A stretch of 64,000 bases of DNA from Muribaculaceae bacterium. GTDB taxonomy: Bacteria; Bacteroidota; Bacteroidia; Bacteroidales; Muribaculaceae. The stretch lies in assembly GCA_023663365.1 (NCBI GenBank), contig JAMPHP010000001.1:1614802-1678801 (forward strand), read 5' to 3'. Below the pieces are notes generated by a model, which was not told the origin of the DNA, made no database searches, and saw nothing but the letters and a program-made list of their open reading frames with translations. The translations under genes were made by a program, and so were the position numbers. Positions 51,160-59,553 of the stretch are shown here, in pieces (position 1 is the stretch's first letter; each line of letters starts with the position of its first letter).

Positions 51160-51183
51160 GGTTCTGAATACGCGGTTCTGAAT
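51160..51183 (+). repeat. Direct repeat upstream of the susC-like gene
   Basis: GGTTCTGAAT at 51160-51169 and 51174-51183, a 14-base period, 40-63 bases before the gene start. It is placed where a sigma or regulator could bind; it may equally be chance. Confidence 0.4.
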
Positions 51184-51222
51184 CTACTCCTATTTAAAAA
51201 AACCTTAAACTAATGCTATATC

Positions 51223-54200
51223 ATGGAGTATTGTATCCGCATGATTAATGCGAAGAAAGGATTATACAAAATAATTCTTTTGCTATGCCTATGTTTGGTG
51301 CCGTTGACATCATTGGCTGCAAAGGCCGGTGATTATACTGACACCAAGGTGTTTACCGTGCAGATGGCAAATGTTCCGGTTAAAGATGTCTTGACCTATG
51401 TAGAGAAAAACAGCAAGTTCATCTTCTTTTATGCTAACGGAACATTGGACACTAAACGCAAGGTAAGCGTCAATGTGTCGAATAAACCTGTAAAGACTCT
51501 TTTGGATCAGGTATTCAAAGGCTCCGATGTGAAGTACGATATCGATGGGTATCAGATTTCCCTTAAGAAAGTTGACAGCAAGACTGTGAACTCAACCGAG
51601 GAGCCAACTAAGAAACGCAAGGTGACCGGCTTGGTGCTTGACGCATCTAATGATGAACCGCTGATTGGTGCGCCGGTATATTTCGATAAGAATACAAATG
51701 GTGTTGTCACTGATATCGACGGTTTGTTTTCAATAGAAATACCGGAGGGAGCACAACTGCATTTCTCTTATGTGGGCTTTCTTCCCGCCACGGTAAACCC
51801 CGGCAAATCCGACGACCTTACCGTGCGATTGGAGCCTGACAATAAGCTGCTTGAAGAGGTTGTAGTGGTTGGCTACGGAACCACAACGCGCAAAAACCTG
51901 ACCACCTCTATCGCGACGGTAAAGACCGATAAAATATCGAAAGCGGCCAACAGCAGCGTGTCGAGTATGCTCCTTGGCCGCGCTGCCGGACTTCAGGCCA
52001 CCGTCAACAGCACTCAGCCGGGTGGCGCTATCAATATCTCGATTCGAGGTGGCGGCAATCCTATTTATGTGGTCGACGGTGTGATTATGCCTAATTCATC
52101 GTTGGAAGCAGGCAGCGGTGAAACCGGCCTCCCTGACAATGTGCAGCGCTCGGCTCTTGCCGGTCTGAATCCGGGCGACATTGAGTCCATCGAAATACTC
52201 AAGGATGCCTCTGCGGCCATCTATGGTATCGGTGCTGCCGACGGTGTTGTGCTTATAACGACCAAAAAAGGAGCTGAGGGAAAACCGACCATAACATACG
52301 AAGGCAGCTATTCCTTTCAAAAACGATATAATTATGGTCTGAACCGACTGAACAGCAACGAGTATATGAACCTTGTCAACGTTTTCGACAAGGAGAAATA
52401 TCTGCTTAACAACAATCAGTATCCCTACGGCAATGTGGCCTATGACGGTAAATGGACTCCCGTTTTCACGCAGGCTCAGATAGCCGCGGCGACCGATACC
52501 GACTGGCAGGACTATGTGCTGAAGACCGGCCATATCCACAATCATTCATTGACCATCAGCGGTGGAACTGAAAAGTTGAAATACTATCTGGGCGTAAATT
52601 ATTTTAAAGAAGACGGTATTATAAGGAATGCCGGCATGGAGCGCTACTCTCTGCGAACGAATGTCACGGCCCAGCTCTTCCCTTTTCTTAAGTTGGCAAC
52701 GATTGTCAACCTGAACAAGAACACATACGACAACGCACTGGTGGGTGGTGATACCGGTAATCAGGGCGATTCGGCGTCGGGCTCTTTGTATTCGGCTCTT
52801 CACTATCCATCTTACTTATCGGTATATGACAAGTATGGTGATTATACAATTTTCGGTCGTGTTCCGAACCCAGTTGCCACGCTCGATATCAAAGACCAAT
52901 CCAAGCAGAGCAGCTACTATGCCAACTTTGCGATGGATGTTGACATTATCAAGCAGATGCTGTCGGTCCGCCTTGTGTATGGTCTGAACAAAGAGACCGG
53001 CCGTCGCACATCTTATATCCCCAAAGATGTGTATTTCGGCTTGGTGAAGAAATCACGCGGCAGCCTTGGATATGTTGAGCGTCAGTATGAAACGATGGAG
53101 GCTATGGTCAATTTCAACCATAAATTCGGCAAATACCTTGATTTCAGTGCGGTTGTCGGCATGGGCCGCTATGTCGATAAAGGCAATGGCATGACCGTTT
53201 CGTATCAGAACGCCAATGATATGATTCAGGATTCGAACTTATCAGCGGCCGACGGACCGTTCAATCCGTCGTCCTATAAATATGAGAATGAAAAGCGGTC
53301 ACAGTTTGCCCGCGTATCGTTTATTATTCTGGATAATTACGTTGTGAATGCCACGCTTCGCCGCGACGGTACCGACAAATTCTTCGACAACAAGAAATAT
53401 TCATGGTTTCCATCAGTATCGGTTGCATGGAAGATGTCGCAGGAGAAGTTCCTTCGCGATTTGAATTGGCTCAATCTTCTTAAACTTCGTGCCAGCTATG
53501 GTGTGACCGGCAGCGACAATCTCGGTTCGACCCTTTATGGCACAGTGGGCGTATCTCGCGAGGACATTAAATTTTCAAACGGTAGTGTGACCTACGTCCC
53601 GTTTGTTTTGCTCGGAGGCAGCTATGATGATGTGACCTGGCAGAAGACCACTATGAAGAACGTGGGTCTTGACTTTGCGGTGCTCAACAATCGCCTGTCG
53701 GGAAGTCTTGATGTATTTCGCAACGATGTGACAAATATGCTCGGGTATGCACCGACCTCTCTGCTCAACATGTATCCGCTGCGTCCGATCAATGGTGCAC
53801 ACTACAAGCGCACAGGTGTTGAGTTGTCGCTCAATTCAGAAAACATACGAACCTCCGACTTTACTTGGACCACATCGCTTGCCTTGTCGCACTACAGCGC
53901 GAACTGGGTTGAACGTATGCCGAACTACGACTATAAGACCTATCAGAAGCGCGACAATGAGCCTATGAGCGCGTTTTACTATTACAACACTACGGGCATC
54001 ATCAACGCCGACCGCAGCAACATGCCCGACTCGCAGCGCTCACTTCCGGCAGATGCACAGAAGCCCGGCTTTCCTATCGTGGAGGACCGCAATGGCAATG
54101 GTGTGATAGACGAAGGCGACATCTATATGGACGATCTTCTGCCCAAGCTCTATTATGGATTCGGCAACACGTTTGTGTATAAGAATTGGGATCTCGACAT

Positions 54201-54657
54201 CTACATGTACGGGCAACTTGGCGTGGAAAAGTACAACAGCACCAATGCAGCGAACTGCTCGGCCGGCAACCTGTCGAGTGGTATCAGCGCCGGCAATCCC
54301 ACCGACTATGCTTTTACCGTGTGGAATTCGCAGACCAACCCTAACGGAACCACACCGGGCGTGGCAACAAAAGATGTGACTACCCCGGGCAATGCGCCGA
54401 TAAAACTCTTCTATGAGAAGGCCGACTTCCTTCGCGTGCGCAATATTACATTGGGCTATACTTTCGATGCCCGCAAATGGAAGTTCTTCAAGGGATACCT
54501 CAAGTCCTTGCGCCTGTATGCCGATGTTCAAAATCCCTTCACATTCACCGGATTTTCGGGCGATGACCCTGAAATCGTCGTAGCTACCGGCATGTTGTCG
54601 GGATGTAACTATCCTCAGCTCCGCAGCTATTCATTCGGTGCAAAGATTATTTTCTAA
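51223..54657 (+). CDS. SusC/RagA-family TonB-linked outer-membrane protein with STN domain
   Basis: 1144 residues; ATG 51241 is an equally good start with a tighter signal peptide (MINAKKGLYKIILLLCLCLV). After the signal come an STN domain (about 42-118, VFTVQMANVPVKDVLTYVEKN), a carboxypeptidase-like domain (about 132-208), the motif EEVVVVGYGTTTRKNLTTSI (about 214-233), a plug (about 225-340, with LNPGDIESIEILKDASAAI) and a 22-strand-type barrel. It imports oligosaccharides with SusD and, through STN, signals to the FecR/sigma pair encoded upstream. Confidence 0.96.
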   Translation: MEYCIRMINAKKGLYKIILLLCLCLVPLTSLAAKAGDYTDTKVFTVQMANVPVKDVLTYVEKNSKFIFFYANGTLDTKRKVSVNVSNKPVKTLLDQVFKGSDVKYDIDGYQISLKKVDSKTVNSTEEPTKKRKVTGLVLDASNDEPLIGAPVYFDKNTNGVVTDIDGLFSIEIPEGAQLHFSYVGFLPATVNPGKSDDLTVRLEPDNKLLEEVVVVGYGTTTRKNLTTSIATVKTDKISKAANSSVSSMLLGRAAGLQATVNSTQPGGAINISIRGGGNPIYVVDGVIMPNSSLEAGSGETGLPDNVQRSALAGLNPGDIESIEILKDASAAIYGIGAADGVVLITTKKGAEGKPTITYEGSYSFQKRYNYGLNRLNSNEYMNLVNVFDKEKYLLNNNQYPYGNVAYDGKWTPVFTQAQIAAATDTDWQDYVLKTGHIHNHSLTISGGTEKLKYYLGVNYFKEDGIIRNAGMERYSLRTNVTAQLFPFLKLATIVNLNKNTYDNALVGGDTGNQGDSASGSLYSALHYPSYLSVYDKYGDYTIFGRVPNPVATLDIKDQSKQSSYYANFAMDVDIIKQMLSVRLVYGLNKETGRRTSYIPKDVYFGLVKKSRGSLGYVERQYETMEAMVNFNHKFGKYLDFSAVVGMGRYVDKGNGMTVSYQNANDMIQDSNLSAADGPFNPSSYKYENEKRSQFARVSFIILDNYVVNATLRRDGTDKFFDNKKYSWFPSVSVAWKMSQEKFLRDLNWLNLLKLRASYGVTGSDNLGSTLYGTVGVSREDIKFSNGSVTYVPFVLLGGSYDDVTWQKTTMKNVGLDFAVLNNRLSGSLDVFRNDVTNMLGYAPTSLLNMYPLRPINGAHYKRTGVELSLNSENIRTSDFTWTTSLALSHYSANWVERMPNYDYKTYQKRDNEPMSAFYYYNTTGIINADRSNMPDSQRSLPADAQKPGFPIVEDRNGNGVIDEGDIYMDDLLPKLYYGFGNTFVYKNWDLDIYMYGQLGVEKYNSTNAANCSAGNLSSGISAGNPTDYAFTVWNSQTNPNGTTPGVATKDVTTPGNAPIKLFYEKADFLRVRNITLGYTFDARKWKFFKGYLKSLRLYADVQNPFTFTGFSGDDPEIVVATGMLSGCNYPQLRSYSFGAKIIF

Positions 54658-54678
54658 TCTGCTAATTAGTGACATATT

Positions 54679-56325
54679 ATGAAAAACAGATTTATATACT
54701 CGCTTATGGCAGCGATCCTGCTCTTCACCACTGCCTGTGAAGACAACTTCGATGCCAAGATATTCGGCGAGCTCCAGCAAGGGAAGTATCCCTCTACCGA
54801 GAGTGAATACGTGTCGTACATGATGATATGCTATCTGCCGTTCACCACACCTTTTACCTACACAATCAATGAAGGTACGGGTATGCACGGATGGTATATA
54901 GCAACCGGTGGCGACATCCGTTTCTTCGATTCGACAACCGACATCATGGCTCCCGGCTATACCCGTTGCGGCGGAGAATGGCTCCAGCTGTCAAAAGCCA
55001 ACTACGAAAACTGCATCTATTACTGGCGCGGTTGGGTGACCGATGATGGCAACCCCAATCACTTCATGAAAACCGCTGAGATTACGCGCTTTACCAATGT
55101 TGTCGATGTACTTCAGAAGGCTCCGGCTGATGTACTGTCGGAAGAAAAACGCGATGCACTACTGGGTGAAGTCCGCCTGTGCCGTGGTATGATGATGTAT
55201 TATCTGATGCATGTATTCGGGCCTGTACCTGTGATTGTTGATCCTGATAAAGTATTCGATGACGAAGCTCAGCGCAACACCGTGCGCCCGACCCTCGATG
55301 AAATGTGCGGATATATCTACGATGATTTGCTTTTCGCAGCTGAAAATGCACCTGAGGTTCAGACCGAGAAAGGCCGCTATACCCGCGACTATGCCCGATT
55401 CTGCCTGATGCGTCACTGCCTGAATGAAGGCGGCCACATGGCCGGCTATTATGATAAGGGATTGGAGATGTATGCCGAGCTCGAAGGCAAATACTCACTC
55501 TTTACCGGCGGCAGCAATCCCTGTGCCGATCTTTATAAAAATGCCAATAAGTTCAACAGCGAGATTATCATGGCTGTAAGTTGCGACCCGGAGGCTGATG
55601 GAGGCCCCAAGCACGGCAATGCAAACATATTGTCGATGTGTACCGTGCCCTGGGATGCGGCCGCTGAGGATCCTAATGGCAACCCTACGGTGTTCGCCCC
55701 TCAGAACGGCGGCTGGCAGGCATTCTACAATGTTGCCAAGAAATTCTACGACGGATTTGAAAACGGCGACCGCCGACGTGATCTTATCGTCACCGAGTGG
55801 TGGAACAAGAGCGGCGAGAAAGTGACCGCCAATGATTTGGGCACCCGCTGGGACGGATACATCTGCAATAAGTTCCCGATTGAAACCTCCGGTTCTTTCC
55901 AAGGCACTGATATTCCTATCGCACGCTGGGCCGACGCACTCCTTATGTATGCCGAGCTTTCGGTGCGCAGCACAAAAGCTGCGCCATCGGCAAATGCTAT
56001 TGAGGCTGTCAATCAGGTGCGCCGCCGTGCAGGGCTGAATAATCTTGATGCTTCAAAAACATCTTCTGCCGAAAATTTCCTGGACGCAATTCTTGCAGAG
56101 CGCTCGCATGAACTCTACTACGAAGGCTGCCGCAAGATTGACCTCATACGTTTTAACAGCTACGCCCGTGTGACATCGAAGGTCAAAGGTGAAGTTCCTA
56201 CCCGCCAGTATGTACCGCTGCCGAATTATGCTATCGAAGCCGCAGCTGCCAACGGTTGTGTACTGGAGCAGTACTACTCCCGTCCTGACTGGCAATTTGA
56301 CTACGACCAGGCACAAGGGATGTAA
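54679..56325 (+). CDS. SusD/RagB-family nutrient-binding lipoprotein
   Basis: 548 residues. A lipoprotein signal (MKNRFIYSLMAAILLFTTAC, lipid on C20) is followed by TPR-like helices and a C-terminal segment typical of SusD proteins (EAVNQVRRRAGLNNLD, then FLDAILAERSHELYYEGCRKIDLIRF). It would cap the SusC barrel on the cell surface and bind the glycan. Placed 21 bases after the SusC gene. Confidence 0.95.
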   Translation: MKNRFIYSLMAAILLFTTACEDNFDAKIFGELQQGKYPSTESEYVSYMMICYLPFTTPFTYTINEGTGMHGWYIATGGDIRFFDSTTDIMAPGYTRCGGEWLQLSKANYENCIYYWRGWVTDDGNPNHFMKTAEITRFTNVVDVLQKAPADVLSEEKRDALLGEVRLCRGMMMYYLMHVFGPVPVIVDPDKVFDDEAQRNTVRPTLDEMCGYIYDDLLFAAENAPEVQTEKGRYTRDYARFCLMRHCLNEGGHMAGYYDKGLEMYAELEGKYSLFTGGSNPCADLYKNANKFNSEIIMAVSCDPEADGGPKHGNANILSMCTVPWDAAAEDPNGNPTVFAPQNGGWQAFYNVAKKFYDGFENGDRRRDLIVTEWWNKSGEKVTANDLGTRWDGYICNKFPIETSGSFQGTDIPIARWADALLMYAELSVRSTKAAPSANAIEAVNQVRRRAGLNNLDASKTSSAENFLDAILAERSHELYYEGCRKIDLIRFNSYARVTSKVKGEVPTRQYVPLPNYAIEAAAANGCVLEQYYSRPDWQFDYDQAQGM

Positions 56326-56355
56326 GTAAGTCTTAACACAAAAAACGACAAACCA

Positions 56356-57366
56356 ATGAAATCATTATCATATATGAACATCATCGGATGTATGCTGCTC
56401 GGCCTCATCGCCATATCTTGCGACAATAGTGATGAGCCTGCACCCGCACCCGTTCCTCCCGTCGAAGCTACGGATGGGGGCTACCTGTTCGCGCACATGA
56501 CCGATGACAATTATGGTTCACTGTTCTACAGTGTATCGCGCGATGCCTACAATTGGGAAACGCTCAATGATTCGCGTACAGTACTTCCGGCCTATTACGG
56601 ACACCCCGATATATGCAAAGGTCGCGACGGCTACTACATGATCAGCGTCAAAAAAGGCTCGGGAATTCCACTTCTGTGGCACTCCTCCGATCTTGTAAAC
56701 TGGGAGTACACCAAGCTCGCCAAGTCGATATTCAACAAGATAACCGACCTCTATGGATATCACAATGAAGAGATCTACTATGGTGCGCCCAAAATGTACT
56801 TTGACGAACCGAGCGATCAGTATATCATAACATGGCACGCCGGTCTGACAGGCGATGATGCGGACGCATACGAATGGGACAGCAAACGGACTTTTTATAT
56901 CCTTACTTCGGATTTCAAAACGTTCAGCGAACCCAAGTTCCTGTTTTCATTCACCGGCAGTGATGAGAACATGGCAACCATCGACGTAATTATCCGCAAG
57001 GCAGGCGACAGCTACTATGCAATCTTTAAGGACGAGCGTTCGAGGGAGAAATATCCCGAAACCGGCAAGACCATACGCATTGCAAAATCAAGCGCTCTCG
57101 CAGGTCCTTACGAAAATCCGGGGCCGGCAGTAGGGCCGGTCGACGAACGCTGGCACGAAGCCCCGATTGTAGTCCCGACCGTCGACGACAAGGGCTATTA
57201 CTTATTTACCGAGAATTATCCGAAGCAGTACGACATGTTTGAGGCGGAGACTCTTGAAGGCCCCTGGACCGAGCGCTATTTCGCAGGCCCGAAAGCCCGG
57301 CATGGATGTATGGTTCGTGTAAATGAGACAGAGTATCAAGCTATCCTGAATGCTTACAAACGCTAA
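56356..57366 (+). CDS. GH43-like five-bladed propeller lipoprotein glycosidase
   Basis: 336 residues. Lipoprotein signal with C22 (LIAISC), a Pro/Ala spacer, then a beta-propeller of the GH43 type. The three expected acidic residues can be placed: D85 (YGHPDICKGRDGYY), D210 (ENMATIDVIIRK) and E268 (WHEAPIVVP). Members remove arabinose, xylose or galactose units with inversion. Whether it acts at the surface or in the periplasm is unknown. Third structural gene of the locus, 30 bases after susD. Confidence 0.8.
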   Translation: MKSLSYMNIIGCMLLGLIAISCDNSDEPAPAPVPPVEATDGGYLFAHMTDDNYGSLFYSVSRDAYNWETLNDSRTVLPAYYGHPDICKGRDGYYMISVKKGSGIPLLWHSSDLVNWEYTKLAKSIFNKITDLYGYHNEEIYYGAPKMYFDEPSDQYIITWHAGLTGDDADAYEWDSKRTFYILTSDFKTFSEPKFLFSFTGSDENMATIDVIIRKAGDSYYAIFKDERSREKYPETGKTIRIAKSSALAGPYENPGPAVGPVDERWHEAPIVVPTVDDKGYYLFTENYPKQYDMFEAETLEGPWTERYFAGPKARHGCMVRVNETEYQAILNAYKR

Positions 57367-57382
57367 TCACGAAATTCCGACT

Positions 57383-59455
57383 ATGAACAAAATATTAATT
57401 CCGATATTCCTCGTTGCGGGCTTATTCGTGTTAAGTTCGTGCGACGACGAGGTAGTGCGCCCTGATCAGTGGCCGGAGTGGCCTTCCAAGACTGTGGTGA
57501 AAATCAATGGAGTCGAACTCAACGATACATACTACAGCACTTTCAGCGGTGCAAAAATATCGCTTACCGAAGGGGAGAGCATTGATTTCACCGGTTTCGA
57601 TAAGCTTCAGTACACGCTCCAAAGTCATTTTTGGGAGCTCCCGGTTGCTAATCAGGCAGTGTTCAAAGGGAAGAGCGGTGAATACGATGTGATTTACGAC
57701 CACCTGAACGACCTGCTCTATGTTGAACAGGCGGAGGTGAAATATCCCGATGCTCTATATGTGATCGGCGAGCAACTCGGCCACTCCGGAGCGACCGAGG
57801 CTATCACCACCGGGTGGGCTATCGATGCGCCCGACAACTGCCAGAGCTGCCGGCGGATTGGCCCCGACAAGTTTGAGATCAGCCTTTATCTGGCCCAAAA
57901 TTTCAAGTTCAAGTTCTTCCGACATCATGGATGGGGAACACATGAGGAGATTGAAATCTGGGCAGAGGATCTTACTCTGAATCAGCCGACGCTTGTGACA
58001 GGTACGGGCGACTTTTGTGCCGGAGCTTTGTTTCAGGCCGGTGTCTACGACATAACTGTCGATTTGGCTGCCAAAACTTTCGACATGGTAAGCCGCGTGC
58101 CGGTTCAGCAGGAGGACTATTATGTCAACGACATCCTTATGGAACCGTCGGGAGCTTACCTGCACACCCGTCAGATGCTCACCAATGGCGAAGAAATCAT
58201 ATTCAGCAATTTCGGAGGAATCAGCGATATGATCCAACCCGAATTTTATGAAGTAATCTCCGATGTGGAGGGTCGCGTACGATTCCGCGGGCCCACAGGG
58301 GAATATGATCTCTATCTTGATGCGGCGAGCATGCTTGTGTATACCGAGAGCCCGGCAATGAACGCTTGGGATAAAAAAGCCATGTGGGTGACAGGCTCCG
58401 GCTTCGGCCATCCCAAGGCCGGACGCACTACCGCAGGCGACTGGAAACTGACCGAAAGTGCAGGTTCATTCCAGATGGTGCCTGTCGGCGACGGTGTATA
58501 TGAAACGTCGATGTATCTTGCGAAAGGATTCGATGTGAAATTCTACCAGGCACGCGATTGGGGTAGTGCCCGCTCCACCCAGGTCCTCGAACCTATCCCT
58601 GCGAACATAGTGAACAAAAGCGTGGCCGGAAATCCCGAATATTGCGTCTTCAATGGCGACATGATACCGGGCCCCGACTTTACCGCGGGCACATACACCG
58701 TTCGTGCCGATTTCAACAACAAGATTGTATATCTTGTGGAGAAAACACCTGCCGAACTCATTCGCCCCGTTGACTACAAAGTGAACGGAGAATCAATGAC
58801 CGGCAGCCGCTATAATGAATTCATGGAAGTAACCCTCACTCTTGAACAAGGCCAGACGGTTACATTCGAGAACTTCCAGCGCGTTGATTGCCTGCTCCAG
58901 CCCGAGTATTTTGATTGTGATGAAGATGGCAACTATGTGTTCAAGGCTCTGAGCGGAGAGTACCGCCTGCTCTACGACGTCGACGGCACTCAGCATATAT
59001 GGACAGAACGCACTTCCGACGCAGGCTTATGGATAACCGGCCAATACTTCGGGCATGGCCGCACAGGCGGTTGGGACGTAGGCTGGCACGATGGCTCAAT
59101 CTATATCTCTCCGGGCTGGAGCTGGGATAATCCTCGTCAATACTTATGCTGTGCCGAGACATCGGCCGGCGTATTTGAAACGACATTCCTTGTCCACAGC
59201 AGTTGGTCGCAGTTGACACTGTACGGCAAGCGTGGTTGGGATAATAAAATCCAGTCGAGCCAAGTCAACATCACTGACACAAGTTCTTTCGGCCGCTCAT
59301 TCGCATGGCAGGATGGAGTCGGTAATCCCGACAACTTCGGCTGCACTGTCGGTGATATCGGTCAGGAATACGGGACTTACCGCATGATAATCGACACGAA
59401 CAAGACTCCGATTGAAGTCAAGCCTATCCTGCTCGATGGGCACGGACATCATTGA
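57383..59455 (+). CDS. Triple-repeat SusE/F-like surface glycan-binding lipoprotein
   Basis: 690 residues from ATG 57383; an earlier in-frame ATG (57350) would bury the lipoprotein signal (C20 in VLSSC). Three tandem units of about 210 residues (37-239, 244-455, 463-690) each hold an opening VNG/IND-type strand, an FxGxSGEYDxxYD-like strand, a W/Y-V/I-TG-x-x-FGH loop (126-134, 334-343, 549-558) and an aromatic F-x-K-F/L-Y-x-x-x-GWG-like stretch. The layout suits SusE/SusF-type starch- or glycan-binding proteins (possibly DUF5121). Ends at a promoter/terminator region. Confidence 0.78.
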   Translation: MNKILIPIFLVAGLFVLSSCDDEVVRPDQWPEWPSKTVVKINGVELNDTYYSTFSGAKISLTEGESIDFTGFDKLQYTLQSHFWELPVANQAVFKGKSGEYDVIYDHLNDLLYVEQAEVKYPDALYVIGEQLGHSGATEAITTGWAIDAPDNCQSCRRIGPDKFEISLYLAQNFKFKFFRHHGWGTHEEIEIWAEDLTLNQPTLVTGTGDFCAGALFQAGVYDITVDLAAKTFDMVSRVPVQQEDYYVNDILMEPSGAYLHTRQMLTNGEEIIFSNFGGISDMIQPEFYEVISDVEGRVRFRGPTGEYDLYLDAASMLVYTESPAMNAWDKKAMWVTGSGFGHPKAGRTTAGDWKLTESAGSFQMVPVGDGVYETSMYLAKGFDVKFYQARDWGSARSTQVLEPIPANIVNKSVAGNPEYCVFNGDMIPGPDFTAGTYTVRADFNNKIVYLVEKTPAELIRPVDYKVNGESMTGSRYNEFMEVTLTLEQGQTVTFENFQRVDCLLQPEYFDCDEDGNYVFKALSGEYRLLYDVDGTQHIWTERTSDAGLWITGQYFGHGRTGGWDVGWHDGSIYISPGWSWDNPRQYLCCAETSAGVFETTFLVHSSWSQLTLYGKRGWDNKIQSSQVNITDTSSFGRSFAWQDGVGNPDNFGCTVGDIGQEYGTYRMIIDTNKTPIEVKPILLDGHGHH

Positions 59456-59481
59456 TTGACAGAATTGACAGTTTACTTTTG
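59452..59481 (+). promoter_or_regulatory. Internal promoter ahead of the GH3 gene
   Basis: TTG at 59452-59454, a 19-base spacer and TACTTTTG at 59474-59481. Transcription would begin near 59485, inside the 5' arm of the following hairpin. Confidence 0.55.
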
Positions 59482-59539
59482 CGGGACCGGTGTGCGTCGA
59501 GTTTCCAATAATAGATATAGCACCCGGTCCCGTTTTTTT
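59482..59539 (+). terminator. Intrinsic terminator between the SusE/F-like and GH3 genes
   Basis: CGGGACCGGTGTGC (59482-59495) pairs with GCACCCGGTCCCG (59520-59532), one bulge, and a run of seven T follows. The GH3 start codon is 14 bases further on. Confidence 0.8.
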
Positions 59540-59553
59540 ATATTTTCAGGATT

